Origin: Rhexocercosporidium sp. MPI-PUGE-AT-0058
Lineage: Eukaryota; Ascomycota; Leotiomycetes; Helotiales
Direction of reading: 5' to 3'
DNA length: 64,000 nucleotides
Assembly (NCBI GenBank): GCA_020746875.1
Contig: JAGTJL010000008.1
Span: forward strand, 1 to 64,000
Shown here: positions 10,728 through 21,199 of the stretch, piece by piece
How the letters are laid out: every line of letters starts with the position of its first letter
Numbering within the stretch: the first letter of the stretch is position 1
Notes under the pieces: generated by a model
Told to the model about the DNA's origin: nothing
What the model saw: only the letters and a program-made list of their open reading frames with translations
Database searches by the model: none
Made by a program: the position numbers and the translations under genes

Positions 10728-13015
10728 TTCATAAGCTAGCTAATAAATCCGACAGGGGTATTCTTATCGGTTTTGAGTCTTTTAATAATTACTTAGTTTA
10801 TTTACCAAGTAAAAGAGTCGTTATAAGCTTTAAAAACGTCTTAATTAAAGAGGATTTAATCCTTAAGGACGATATAACAGAAGAAACCGAATTTAATTAT
10901 ATAATCGAAATACTTAAAGAGTTGGAAGGCGCTAGCAACAATATTATTAAGCCAATAAATAGTATTAACGACGAAATACTTAATAAAAGCAATATAAGCA
11001 AAAAGTCGCTTATTAATTAATTAAAGGGCGAAAAAACGGATTTTGAAGACGAATTCGACTTATTCGTATAAAATCTCCTTTAAACGCTAAAGGCTAATAA
11101 GAGGCCTAATACGACTAGCCCGGAAATGCTTAAAGCGCTTATTAAAAGGTCTAGAAAGGATTATTCGAGCTAGGAGCCTAACGTCGTAATTAAAAACGCT
11201 AGTACTAGCGCTAAAGATTCTAATAACTCTTCAGAAAATCAGTTAATAATATATTTAAGCTTTAAGACGGCTATTCGCTAATTAAATAACTAGTTAATCG
11301 AAGAGGAAAAAGAAGCTTTCTCTGTTTATAAAGACGCTAAGAGACTAGCTTCTATGGCTTTAATAAGCTTTAAAATCGACGAAGACTTCGATTAAAGGCT
11401 AATAAAGCTGCCCGAAGAGCTAGAGGCTAATAAAGTCGTTATTACATAAACTAAAGGCTTTTAAATTTACGAGCTTAAAAGCTTTAAAAAAGCTATAGCC
11501 TTTCTATATAAGGACTATTAGCTAAAAGCTATAGAAAAAAAAGCTAATTCCTTAAAAAGTCACAAGACTTAGGAAATAGTGCTAAAAGACGCTAGTAAGG
11601 CTTATAAGCCTTTAAAAACGAGGTAAGTGTATAAAATTAAAGAATTACTTAATTACTTCGAATTCAAAGCTAGATTTGTCGCTAAAGGGTTTAAGCAACT
11701 CTACGGCCTTAATTATATAGATACTTTTGCTAGCGTAATAAAACAAATGGCTTAGTGACTTATATTCGCCTTAGCAGTCCTTTACGGTTGACTTATATAA
11801 AAAGTCGATATAATATCGGCTTTTACATAAAGTAATATTAACGTAAATACTTTATATATAATACCTCCCGAAGGCATAAATGCCCAGAAATACGCTAGTA
11901 AATTACTCTTACTTAATAAAGCCTTATACGAGCTAAAACAATTAGCTAGGCTCTAGTTTATTACGCTAAAAGAAGTCTTAGTTTAAAAACTCGGTTTTCA
12001 AGCCTTAATTACCGAGAATTACATTTTAATTAATAAGGAGCAACAGCTTATAATCTTTATTTACGTAGACGACTTAGCGATAATTGGCCTAAGCGTTAAT
12101 AATATTAAATCCTTTATTAAAAAGCTTAAAAAGCTCTTTAAATTAAAGGATTTAGGGCTAATAAAGGACTACTTAAGTATAAATATCGATTATAACTTAG
12201 ACAAAGGTTATATAAAGCTAAACTAAGAAAGTTATATTAAGAAAGTGTTAGCGCGGTTTAATATGACCGAATATAAGCTTAAAAATATATTAATAGATTT
12301 AAAGGTTAAGCTAGAGCTTAATTTTAATTAGGCTAATAAAGAGGAAATAAATTAATATCAGCAAATTATAAGCTGCCTCTTATTTCTTACGCTAGCGACT
12401 AGACCCGATATTTATTACTCGGTTATAAAGCTCGCTCGATTCGCTAGTAACCTTAGCACTAATTATATAATTGCCCTTAAAAACGTACTTAAATACTTAA
12501 AAGGATTAAAAAAGCTAAGGCTAATCTATAAAAAAAGCTCTAATTAATATATAAACGGCTATTACGACGCCGATTACGTTAGAGATATTAGTACGGCTAA
12601 ATCGATTAGCGGCTTGAGCTTTTACTTAACGAGTTACTTATTTAACTAGAAAAGCAAGCTTTAAAGTATTATAGTTTAAAGTACGACTAAGGCCGAATAT
12701 ATAACTATTAATTCGGCTTTTAAAGAGGCTGTTTATATAAAGCAGCTTTTAATTAAATTAAGTTATTATATATAAGAACGATTCCCTGTTTATACGGATA
12801 ATAACGGCGCTCTTTTATTGGCTAATAACTTTTAATTCCACGAGAGGACTAAGTATATTATTGTCAAATATTATTACGTCCGCGACTTTATAAATAAAGG
12901 CGAAATAAACTTAATTTATATAAAAGGGTTTAAATAAAAAGCCGACGGCTTTACGAAGCCGTTAGATAAGCCTAAATTCATTGAATTTATAAGGCTTTTA
13001 AGACTAGCCGAATAA
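10728..13015 (+). pseudogene. Copia A integrase C-terminus, reverse transcriptase and RNase H
   Basis: The frame begins in the integrase C-terminal region (GILIGFES, YLVYLPSKR). It runs through a linker to the copia reverse transcriptase: ARFVAKGFKQ near 11,670, the catalytic box YVDDLAIIG at 12,062-12,088, and ATRPDIYYSV near 12,395-12,420. It ends in copia RNase H with DADYV, STTKAEY and ADGFTKPLDKPK near 12,940-12,975. Stops in the frame are TAA or TAG at glutamine or tryptophan positions. A final TAA at 13,013-13,015 may be the true stop. The upstream half of pol lies inverted at 7,611-9,896. Confidence 0.9.
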
Positions 13016-13189
13016 GGCTAAAGCGAAGGAAACAAGATTATAATTTTTTTTTCTTTTTTATTATATCTGGCTTATCCTCCGCAAAAGGTTATTTTATATA
13101 TTTACTTTATTTTTATAAATATAAGCTCTATTTTAAAGCTAGCTTATATATAAGCTTATAAAGCTATTACGTTACTCATTAAGAGGGCA
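13016..13189 (+). other. Copia A 3' untranslated end with polypurine tract
   Basis: A short non-coding tail ends in AAGAGGGCA (about 13,181-13,189) immediately before the 3' LTR. This is the expected position and composition of a plus-strand primer (polypurine tract). Confidence 0.7.
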
Positions 13190-13501
13190 TATTGGATTTG
13201 ACTTCGGTAACTCGTGCCGATTCTATCTTAAAATAGCTAAAAGAGTTTTTACTGCTTACGCGGCCCGGAAATTACTTTTATATTCCGGGAAATTACGCTC
13301 GTATTTAATTACGTAGCTCGTATAAGCTACGTAATCAATTACGTAATCGTAAAAGCTTTTAAAAAAGCTATTATTTTATATATAACTATCGAAGAGCTCT
13401 CTTAACTCTTTAAGTAAGTAAGCAAAGCAATTCTCTCTCTTTGATCACGTGTCCTTACCTACTGCGCTTCCTCATTCCTGATTGACTCGCCTATTCTCAC
13501 A
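13190..13501 (+). repeat. 3' LTR of Copia A (312 bp)
   Basis: Direct repeat of 6,400-6,711. Starts TATTGGATTTG and ends CTCACA. Confidence 0.9.
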
Positions 13502-14913
13502 ATTTTTAATAAGAAAATAAGAGTTATTACGCTAAACTTTATTTATTAATAAAATTAATAAGAATTGTTTATTATATATATTTTTCGTTTATTATATAAG
13601 GACTATTAGTTAAAGCTTTCGCGTATTTTTACTGTGATTCCTTAAGAGAAAAGCTGGAAATTAAAGACAGGATTATTAGTCAAAGCTTTCGCGTATTTTT
13701 GCTATGATTCCTTAAGGAAAAAGCTGGAAATTAAAAACAGAATAATTAATTAATTAATGTAATTAAGTAAAAAGTACTAGTTTATTACCCCGAGAGTATT
13801 ATTTTTTAATAATTCAGATTACCGTTCGCGCTCTTATTCCGGTGCGAACTTCTCTTATACCGCTTTAATAAAATCAAGTATTACTAACGGTCTTTTAACG
13901 TCTAATAAGTTATATAAAAAGGCATTTTAATAAGCCGCTTTTTATTTTTAAAGCTACTTCTTAAGATTAACTCGCCCTGCCTTAATAATAGCGAGCTTCT
14001 TCTTATAAATAAATTATATTAGCGTGCGAGCACTTATTCCTGAAGAAGCGTAATCTCTCTTAAAGATCCGAAAGAATAACTAAAGAATTTATAACTTTAA
14101 TTAAAGATTTCTATTTATTATCTCGGTTAATTACTTTTTTTTATATAAGCTTACTCGTTTTTATATTCCTTAATTACTTCTTAATAAATAAATAAATTAA
14201 TTATTTTCTAAATCTACTTATAAACTGCCTTATAAACTCAAGCCTTTTCCGTTTATTATACGAGCTTCTTTACGTGTTTCCTTATAAAAATAATATATAT
14301 TAAAGCTATATTCTTAATTATAGCTTTTGCCGGTAATAATACGCTTGGCTTAAAGCCTTTTTTTATAAGGTCGCGAGTATCTTTATCCTACTTCGCCTAA
14401 GCTTAAAAGTTATACTTAATAGCTTCTTTATCTTATTATATTCTTAAATTATTTAATAATAAAAGTTTCGGTTCGGCGTCGAAAAGGTTAAAAGCAATTA
14501 ATAACCTAAGATTTATTATATTTTATAAAAGATATAAAAGGATTTAAACGCTTAATATTAAGAAATTTAAGTGCGCTTATCGTAATTAAAAGAAGTTCAA
14601 TTATTTAAAGAAGAAATTAAAATTAAGTTTATTATAATAAAAGAATTGCTTTCGTAAGCTCTAAGTATTTAATAAAAGAGGAAGGATTAAAGAGATATCG
14701 AGTTCAGTTGCTCGGCTTTTATATTCGTTTAAAGTAAAATCGAAGAGTTAATAGAAAACAGCAGTATAAATTATATTTTATAATAAAATAGAAAACTTTA
14801 TAACGTATAATAAATGCTCTTTACTTATAAACTTATTTTTTAAGCTTTATTTAAATTAATAGCGTATAAAAAAAGAATACTAACTTAATAGCTTCGTTAA
14901 TAAAGCTTATAAC
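13502..14913 (-). pseudogene. 5' part of an E-family copia element (gag region), truncated
   Basis: About 13,760-14,730 matches 55,780-56,740 and 63,360-64,000. In those copies this part adjoins the LTR that lies upstream of gag on the minus strand. RIP has filled all frames with stops, and I could not see a zinc knuckle. The left side is cut by the Copia A LTR. The right side joins the E LTR at 14,914. About 14,730-14,913 has no counterpart in the 56.7-kb copy and may be extra leader or a small insertion. Confidence 0.65.
13600..13739. repeat. 70-bp tandem duplication (two copies)
   Basis: Units 13,600-13,669 and 13,670-13,739 differ at only a handful of positions, most of them transitions. 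They share AAAGCTTTCGCGTATTTTT and AAAGCTGGAAATTAAA. The unit keeps several TG and CA dinucleotides, unlike its surroundings. Confidence 0.85.
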
Positions 14914-15098
14914 TGTAATATAAAAGTAAATTAAAGTACTGCGAGCAGTTATAATTGAATTAAAAGTGATTAATTATTATTTTAAAAGCTTTAAGAATTA
15001 AGAAAAAACAGTTGTTCTTTTGAAGGCGGTCTATAATAGCAGAACCTAATTAGGTCACGTGCAGTGCCAAGAGAGCAGCTGCCCGTGCTTATACGACA
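14914..15098. repeat. LTR of E-family element (185 bp)
   Basis: It matches 29,848-30,031, 40,832-41,015 and 56,750-56,933 in the same orientation. It starts TGTA and ends TTATACGACA, with a diagnostic GCCCGTGCTTATACGACA near the end. It lies upstream of the minus-strand gag remnant and is followed by unrelated DNA (ATAAG). Confidence 0.87.
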
Positions 15099-15172
15099 AT
15101 AAGAAAAAAAAAGAGTTCAAAAATATTACCTTGTCTTATTGATTAATAAGAAAGAATAGGATTTACCGTATT

Positions 15173-15560
15173 TGAAAAGAAGAGATTTGGTGTGAATGAT
15201 GATTCTATTACTTCGGGGGAAACTAGGTCTATATAACTACTTTTAGGCGCCAAGCTTTTTAGCTCTCGCATCGGCTATTTGCTCTCGCATCGGCTATTTG
15301 CTCTCGCATCGATTATTAGCTTTATATTGAAACTAGCTTTGTATCAAGACTAGCTTAATATTACCAGAGCTTCCGAGGTTTAAAACACGGAAGCTTAAGG
15401 CTTGATGAAGCCACTGTTTTAGCCCTGAATAACCCTTTACCGGAAGCTTAAAGCTTCCGAGGTTCAAAGCACGGAAGCTGGAGCTTTATGCAAAAGTAGT
15501 TGAGTTATGGAAAGGTATGCTTTATACCGAATACGGTAATATGCTTAATATAATCTTATA
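15173..15560 (+). repeat. Solo family B LTR (388 bp) with GTATT target duplication
   Basis: The LTR starts TGAAAAGAAG and ends ATCTTATA. It is flanked by perfect 5-bp direct repeats GTATT at 15,168-15,172 and 15,561-15,565, with no interior left. This shows a complete insertion followed by LTR-LTR deletion. It is less RIP-damaged than the copies at 7.2 and 10.3 kb and carries three copies of a roughly 19-bp word (GCTATTTGCTCTCGCATCG). Confidence 0.92.
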
Positions 15561-15565
15561 GTATT

Positions 15566-16056
15566 AGTATCGATTAATAACTTTATCTTACTAATAAGTA
15601 AGAAAAATAGAGTTTAACGTATTAGTATTAATTAATGACTTTACGTTACAAGTTAGATAAGAAAAACTCGGGCTTAATTTAGAATTAAGATAGGAATATG
15701 AATATAGCCAAACTAGTATTAGCGCTTCTAACCTTTTAGGGCTAAGCTATTTATAGTTAGTCTTCATTCTGATGCGACGCTTTAACGTCTATCCTTATGT
15801 AACGGAAAACCCTGCGTACCGGAAAAAATAATAGGTACTTTGACTTCAAGCATCTTAGAATCTGTGCATATCTTAATATTTCTTATATTTTCTTATAAGT
15901 TATATTCCGTAGCTATTCCCGGATACTCTAAACTCTTTATACTAGAAAATCACGTTTGTATTATTATCCTTACGCCTGATTTGCAAAAAGTCTCCTTTTA
16001 TAGCATAATAGACTTCCTCTATCACAGCTCTATTACCGAGCTTATACTATCCCTAA
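15566..16056. other. Unassigned sequence between solo LTR and Tc1 element
   Basis: A roughly 58-bp imperfect direct repeat (each unit starting GTATTAGTAT) spans about 15,561-15,675. Beyond it the DNA keeps CA and TG and has an open frame (15,840-16,127) that runs into the transposon terminal repeat, so I do not treat that frame as a gene. Confidence 0.35.
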
Positions 16057-17643
16057 TACTAAGGCGAGCCGATTTGAAATCCGTCCATTTTGCCGATTGG
16101 CTTAACACGCGAGCTCAGGAATACTAAAATCTAGAACACTAAAGATACTTATTTTATTATAATAATTTCTATTAAATTAAAATATTAATTATAAAACTCG
16201 TTTTTACTTTTATATTTTAAAATAAAAGTATTAATAACTGCTTACTTAATAACTAATGCCCGAATTCTCTCTTAAGGGAAATTATCCCACTCTGCTCTTT
16301 ACGCTCTTTCGGTCTATTCTATATTATGAGGAGCATTTCAATCTCTTATAATTATTATTTAAATTAACATTCAAACTCCTTTAATTACGTTTATATTAAT
16401 AAAATTACCGATATACTTTAATAAAGGAATTCCTGCTTTTTTAAGCTTTCGCTAAGTCTATTTACTTAAGTATAAAAGAGTACTATCTTATTAAAAAAGA
16501 TACGGAAGTTAATCGCTTTTAAAAGTATTAGGATTATGACGTTAAATTATAAGCTCTTTTTAAAAAGGAATTAAATAAGGCTTAAGCACTTCATAAGTAT
16601 AACGTAAGTTATTAACTCCTTTACGAGACGGCCCTTTTTTAAATTTATATAACTTTTAGTAGATTTCTTATAAAGCTCTCTTCTTTAGCCATTTCCGCTT
16701 TAACGTATCCCACTTCTTTTCCTTCTCTCTTTTTTATATATTAAATAACTCGCGGCATTTAGCTTCTCATTCTTCGTTATTAATTTAATCTATTCGCTTT
16801 TAGTTGTCTTCCTTTTATTAATCGGTTTCGGGGTAATAAATATAATAAGGGCCTTTACAGTCGTACGTAAAGCATCCCCAAAACATTACTTCTAAGTAGT
16901 TATTATACCGCCGTTCAATGCAATTAAGATGATATCGTTTTACATCCCCTTCTAATCGAGAAATCCTTTGCATTTCACGTTTTGCTAAGACGATTATTAA
17001 AGCCTCGTCTAAGAAGATAACTTTTCGCCACTCTTTAATTTCCTAATCTTTCCGTAAGAAAGCAATCTCATATCGTTGGCGTCTTTAAAGCTTCGTAAGA
17101 CTAAGTTTCTTTGTCGATTTCAATCTACGGAGGCCACGAGCTCTTAGTTTCTTTTTAATTATATTACGGTAGAAATCAAAAAAGCCCTCTTCCGTCGCAA
17201 TAATATGCTACAGCTTCTTTCGCTGTTTCTTATTTACCGTACAAGCTTTTAAGAGGTTCGTAATCTCTTTGTCAGAGATCTTTAGCTTTACTCTGCTACC
17301 GGCTTTCCGTCGTATTTCTTCCACTTATTGTTGAATCGTTAGAGGAGGAAGGCCTTGCTCGTCGTATCGGATAAGCACTTTAGCGGAAGCATTCTTAATA
17401 TCTATCGTAGTTAACTTAGCTAAACCAGCTTTCCGAGCAGCTTCAGCTTGGTAAACGTATTATAAGTGAGTCAAAAAGACAGCTTTATTAATGTCAGTCG
17501 CGTGTTTCCCTATCGTGCTAATTTAAAAGAAAGACATTAACAATTGTGACGCGGGGCAGAAATTTTAGTGGGGAATGCTTACAAATTTGCTCGGCTACTG
17601 CACAAATCAAAATGGACGGTTTTCAAATCGGCTCGCCTTCGTA
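16057..17643 (-). mobile_element. Tc1/mariner DNA transposon
   Basis: Terminal inverted repeats of 36 bp (16,057-16,092 and 17,608-17,643) differ at two positions and share GGCGAGCCGATTTGAAA and CCGTCCATTTTG. Both ends begin with TA, the Tc1/mariner target dinucleotide. The 1.58-kb span is typical of a single-gene element. It carries a decayed transposase on the minus strand and sits at the left edge of the first gene island. Confidence 0.87.
16270..17537 (-). pseudogene. Tc1-type DDE transposase, RIP-decayed
   Basis: The minus-strand frame starts at the ATG at 17,537. It passes a helix-turn-helix-like N-terminal region (EAARKAGLAK, LTIQQ, EEIRRKAGSRVK) and reaches the catalytic core: WRKVIFLDEALI near 16,990-17,025 with the first Asp, then CIERRYNNYLEVMFWGCF, then KGPYYIY. 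This order matches fungal Tc1/mariner transposases. The third catalytic region lies below about 16,800, where the frame is badly damaged. Stops are TAA or TAG at glutamine positions. It is not functional, and the 3' limit is approximate. Confidence 0.8.
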
Positions 17644-17866
17644 CTTTATAAAGGAGTCCTATCCGAGCTCTCAGGCCTCATTACGACGCAAGGAATCGTC
17701 ATCAGCCTTGTAGCTGCTGTGGCGTGAAATTTGGGTAAGGTTGCAACGCGGATCTGTACCTCGAGTCAAAGCGACTAACGCTTTTGGGTTAGAGCGAAAC
17801 GACCCCGCACCTCTCATAAAACTTGGGTAATTTACGTCGTAATTTCGCTTACATAATTATTTGAGA

Positions 17867-19084
17867 ATGACGCATAAATACTTCGGGCTCGACGATTTTG
17901 CACAACTCTCGACTCTCCCACAACTCTCGACTCTCCCACAACTCTCGACTCTCGACTTCATCAACTATTCGTTGTCCACACCGGCGGAGCTGGAAACGAC
18001 AGTACAATACCACAGAAACGGCCTCGGGGACCGTAGTCTTCGCAGCCTTTGTCATCAGTGGACGCAAGAACATCTCGTACAACCCCACATCCGCCAGCTG
18101 TCTCTTAGCGCAATGTCTCTTACCGGCGCTGCTATTGGAGGCTCGGTGGGTCTTGCAGGCGTATGCATTGCTAAGATTGTCCAGCATGCAAGGTCATCTG
18201 ACCCCGATACTCTCGCCAGTCCAGACAACCAGTCACCGCTGACTCCAGCCTGCCAAGAAAGCCTTCAACAGACAGAATCAAAATGTGGCTGCGACGATGC
18301 AAACAACGAGCCCCTGGCATCAAGAAATACAGCACGAGTCTACCTCTGCCTCTTCGTCGCTAAACATGATTTCCTTCCTCTCTTACCCTCCACGACACAT
18401 TGGGCGATGGAGGTCGACGGGATCTTCTACGAGCTCTGGCGTGACTACGAACGTCCGACCGGCTTCAAACTGGCACATGGAACCAGGGCAGAGCGAATGA
18501 AGATGGTGGGAGGAAAGGAGTATAAAGATCCCATATTTCGCTTGCCGATGGGAACTACCCATCTGACTGAGGAACAACTGATACAAATCGGTAAGAACCC
18601 ACACCTCTGCAAGTCGGCTCAATGTGAATAACGCTGACACTCTCCTTCAGGCGAGAAGCACGCCCGTGGTTATGTGTGGGATCGACTCCTCCGCAACTGC
18701 CAAACCTTCCTGCACGAAGCCTATTTCGGCAAGCCTACGTTCAATCCCTTACGCTCGAAACACGAGATCCGCTGCTCCAAACACGGACCGCTGCGAGCCA
18801 TGCCCGCCGTCACAATGATCGTGCTTTCAACCTCATTCGCGTTGCTCTACCTAGCGGAACAGGGCGTCGAGCTGTACTTCCACATGGTCTTGTCTCCCAT
18901 GACGCTCATCATGCGTTTTGTGCCGCTTCTCGTTGGCTTTACCTTCTTTATTCCCGCCGCACTCAGGTTGTTTAAGTCGATTCGCTTATATTACGCTCCC
19001 GAGTTCGAGAAGTATGTCAGGCAGATGCTGCAGAGAGCGCTTGCGCGGGAATCGGGATATCGAGCTATTCCAAGATGTGCCTGA
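17867..19084 (+). CDS. Membrane-anchored LRAT/NlpC-P60-like thiol protein (two exons)
   Basis: Proposed structure: exon 1 17,867-18,590, intron 18,591-18,650 (60 bp, GTAAGA donor, GCTGAC branch, CTTCAG acceptor), exon 2 18,651-19,084; 385 residues. The splice keeps the frame, and exon 1 unspliced stops after 13 more codons. Residues 13-29 hold three QLSTL(P) repeats. Residues 82-104 are hydrophobic and glycine-rich. A core follows with HWAMEVDGIFYEL (His178) and RNCQTFLHEAYF (Cys258). The His then Asn-Cys-Gln order and spacing recall the LRAT/NlpC-P60 fold, whose members are thiol acyltransferases or hydrolases. Residues 293-350 form two likely membrane helices. The start is the first ATG. 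An upstream in-frame codon, TTG at 17,861, is less likely. Composition is normal with no RIP. Substrate and role are unknown; the family call is by motif only. Confidence 0.65.
17901..17954 (+). repeat. In-frame 18-bp tandem repeat (three copies)
   Basis: Three copies of an 18-bp unit (CACAACTCTCGACTCTCC) encode the QLSTLP repeats near the N-terminus of the LRAT-like protein. The first two are identical, and the third diverges at its final base. Length changes in units of six residues would keep the frame. Confidence 0.9.
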
Positions 19085-19555
19085 AAGGAACGTCTCAACT
19101 CTCAATAATACGCGCCTAAATGCTGCTACCACTTGAACAATTGGATATCAATCTCAGTAGTTGACGAATGCTGTCACCAAGCCACCAAATTCAAGATTTC
19201 ATAGCGGAATTCATGGGCTGTGTTTAGTACTTTTCATAGAGGGAGCGCTGGAAGGATTGGAGTGGAGGTGTTGGTCTTCCTGTACGCTATAAGAATACAA
19301 TTTTATTGTCACAAGCTTTGTAGAACGCATAGTGCCCGAATCAACATTCTCAGGCATTTGATGTTCGGTCCAAGATATGTTCTAATGATAGGTATCTGTT
19401 AGGGACGATGCCTTCTCATCTCACATTTGTCCAAATCCAACTAGATCCATCACCTTTGATTGCCCGGCTAGGAAGAAAAGTTCTTGCATATACTCCGTCC
19501 CCGTCGCCACCCACCTTCTTTTGTTTTGGCAAAACTGAGCCATCACAGCAAGCAG
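19085..19555. other. Intergenic space between two convergent genes
   Basis: Normal composition, no credible coding frame. It must contain the 3' ends of both neighbouring transcripts. I see no recognisable element. Confidence 0.6.
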
Positions 19556-21013
19556 TTATATGCCGATGAGTTCGAAGACCCACTCATACAACACAACGCC
19601 TGACAGGATAAAGAAAACGTTTCGACATTTGCGAATTTGCTTGATAACTTCTTCGTGATGTCTAAAGTCGACGTAGTCGGTGAAGGTGTTTGCCGCGATT
19701 AAGATAAGCGCAACGAAGAGAATTTGAGCCTTTGTGAACAAGCTTTTGATTACCGTGCTCGACGAAGTGATCAAAAATATCTCGTACCCTGTGTACTTAT
19801 ATGTAGGTACGAGCGTTGTAGTGAGGAACCATGCAAAACCATGGAGGGATATGATACAAGACATAAGGCCGTTGATATATGGTAGCGTTGCAATACGAAA
19901 GTGCTGGCCATGGTCAGGATCGTCATGGCTCCTCACTTCAACCTCTGCTGCTGCCGCAACTGTATAATTTTGGGATGGCCCAAGAGTCGAAGAGGACCCT
20001 CCATCTTGAGTTTTCCCTGGTGGTGTGACCTGATCGACAGACACTTCATTTTGGCGTTTCAGCATAATAACACGAACAATATGAGGAGATGTAGAACGCT
20101 CCATGGACGGGTCCGGAAGGCGAGTGACAAGGTGTGTTGCATGTCTGCATAGGATTAAGTGTAGCATGACGTAGTCTAGACATTTGCGATCCTCTTCCGT
20201 GGGGTAGATATAATAATGGCCGATTTGCTGCCAAAGCGAAGCCTGGCTAAACAAAAAACTGAACAGCAACAGGAGCATCACGACCTTTACCGCCACCAAG
20301 TCCAGATAAGCGAAGAGGATCATGCCGAGCGTTGTAAACAGAGCTGTTTCGGCAATCTCGGCTTGCATTAGTTTGCCCAATGCTTCTCTATGGCTGCGAA
20401 GATCTTTCTCTTTTGGCCTGGATACCTTCCAAACGTCTTGTTTTTCGGTGCCGTCGGGTTTGATCTGGTTGAGGTAGAGCAGAACCTCACCATCCCCTTG
20501 CAAATTATCTATACCGCCTTCCGCAATGTTTTCGTCTCGCCATCGACTCTGGACCTGGGTCTGCACCTGTACAGTTATTGTTGGGACCCGACCGCCATCA
20601 TAAGCTATGAGCTTTTTTTCCTCATCTTTCTCGTCCAAAAAGTATCTGTATTTGAAGAAGCCACTTGCTGGCACATTCTTTAACCTTTTCAGTGATTTTA
20701 AATTCAATCCACTATCTGTCGAGAATACACCAGATATGCCTTTTGGCAGGCTGACAGTGAGTTCGTCTCGTTGGCAGATGATGCCGAAAAGTGCTAAAAG
20801 AAATACAGAGAGTAGTCGCCAGACCGGTGCCAGCCGAGGCCAACTCGATTTTAGCCAGGTCTTATATTGTTTGATAGTTTTGATCCGTCCTGGCAGAACC
20901 GGTAGTGTGAACGCTCCTCGGCCTGATTTGCCGGAAAAGTAAGTGGAAGAAAATCTTGCTTTCCCTGCTCCAGCGACCACCGCCAAAATACAAAAATGGC
21001 GCAGGGCCTGCAT
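19556..21013 (-). CDS. Hypothetical multi-pass membrane protein (485 aa)
   Basis: Uninterrupted frame with an ATG at 21,013. Residues 1-20 are hydrophobic, a possible signal or targeting region. Likely membrane segments lie at about 66-80, 222-237, 240-257, 378-402, 428-448 and 465-484. Between the first and second is a polar domain of about 140 residues with charged runs (DEKDEEKK, RPKEKDLRSHRE). A second polar loop (about 270-375) has a Ser/Gly-rich stretch and ends in an acidic, His-rich HDDPDHGQH. I do not recognise the family and assign no function. No frameshift or RIP stop is visible, so the gene looks intact. It converges with the LRAT-like gene; whether they work together cannot be told from the sequence. 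Confidence 0.7.
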   Translation of the reverse strand: MQALRHFCILAVVAGAGKARFSSTYFSGKSGRGAFTLPVLPGRIKTIKQYKTWLKSSWPRLAPVWRLLSVFLLALFGIICQRDELTVSLPKGISGVFSTDSGLNLKSLKRLKNVPASGFFKYRYFLDEKDEEKKLIAYDGGRVPTITVQVQTQVQSRWRDENIAEGGIDNLQGDGEVLLYLNQIKPDGTEKQDVWKVSRPKEKDLRSHREALGKLMQAEIAETALFTTLGMILFAYLDLVAVKVVMLLLLFSFLFSQASLWQQIGHYYIYPTEEDRKCLDYVMLHLILCRHATHLVTRLPDPSMERSTSPHIVRVIMLKRQNEVSVDQVTPPGKTQDGGSSSTLGPSQNYTVAAAAEVEVRSHDDPDHGQHFRIATLPYINGLMSCIISLHGFAWFLTTTLVPTYKYTGYEIFLITSSSTVIKSLFTKAQILFVALILIAANTFTDYVDFRHHEEVIKQIRKCRNVFFILSGVVLYEWVFELIGI

Positions 21014-21199
21014 CTCGAGCTAGTCAGATGTTCTCGAATTCGATTCGTAGGAAATGCACTGTGGGTGACTGTTCATCTTGGAATTGGATGTTAGCGTCAT
21101 CCAAATTGTCATTCAGAAAGAAATAAAACAAGACATGAATTGTCGCAAAAGTAACTCACCCAAGTTGATCACTTCGGATAAATGAATTAATAAGGTGTT
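21014..21199 (-). other. Upstream region of the membrane-protein gene
   Basis: This short stretch of normal composition directly precedes the ATG at 21,013 on the minus strand and presumably holds its promoter. No TATA or CCAAT motif stands out. Confidence 0.35.

Larger units (their letters stand above)
6400..13501 (+). mobile_element. Copia A: Ty1/copia element with an internal inversion
   Basis: Two direct 312-bp LTRs (6,400-6,711 and 13,190-13,501) enclose a 6.48-kb interior with all copia parts: gag with a zinc knuckle, protease, integrase, reverse transcriptase and RNase H. The order gag-PR-IN-RT-RH defines Ty1/copia. Gag-PR-IN (7,611-10,270) is now on the minus strand between two inverted 457-bp LTRs of another family. 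The rest is on the plus strand. RIP stops are dense. I found no matching 5-bp duplication outside the two LTRs (CGTAT left, ATTTT right), so the ends may be recombinant. Confidence 0.88.

Noticed and set aside
15840..16127. 95-residue plus-strand frame before the Tc1 element
   Set aside because: It runs through the left inverted repeat of the transposon and into its interior, has no domain, and starts without an ATG (TTG). It is a chance frame.
17849..18187. Minus-strand frame with repeated ESRELW over the first exon of the LRAT-like gene
   Set aside because: Shadow of the 18-bp repeats on the opposite strand; no supporting splice sites or motif.
18383..18640. Minus-strand frame opposite the LRAT-like core
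   Set aside because: The plus strand carries the conserved His and Cys motifs and a valid intron. This is antisense noise.
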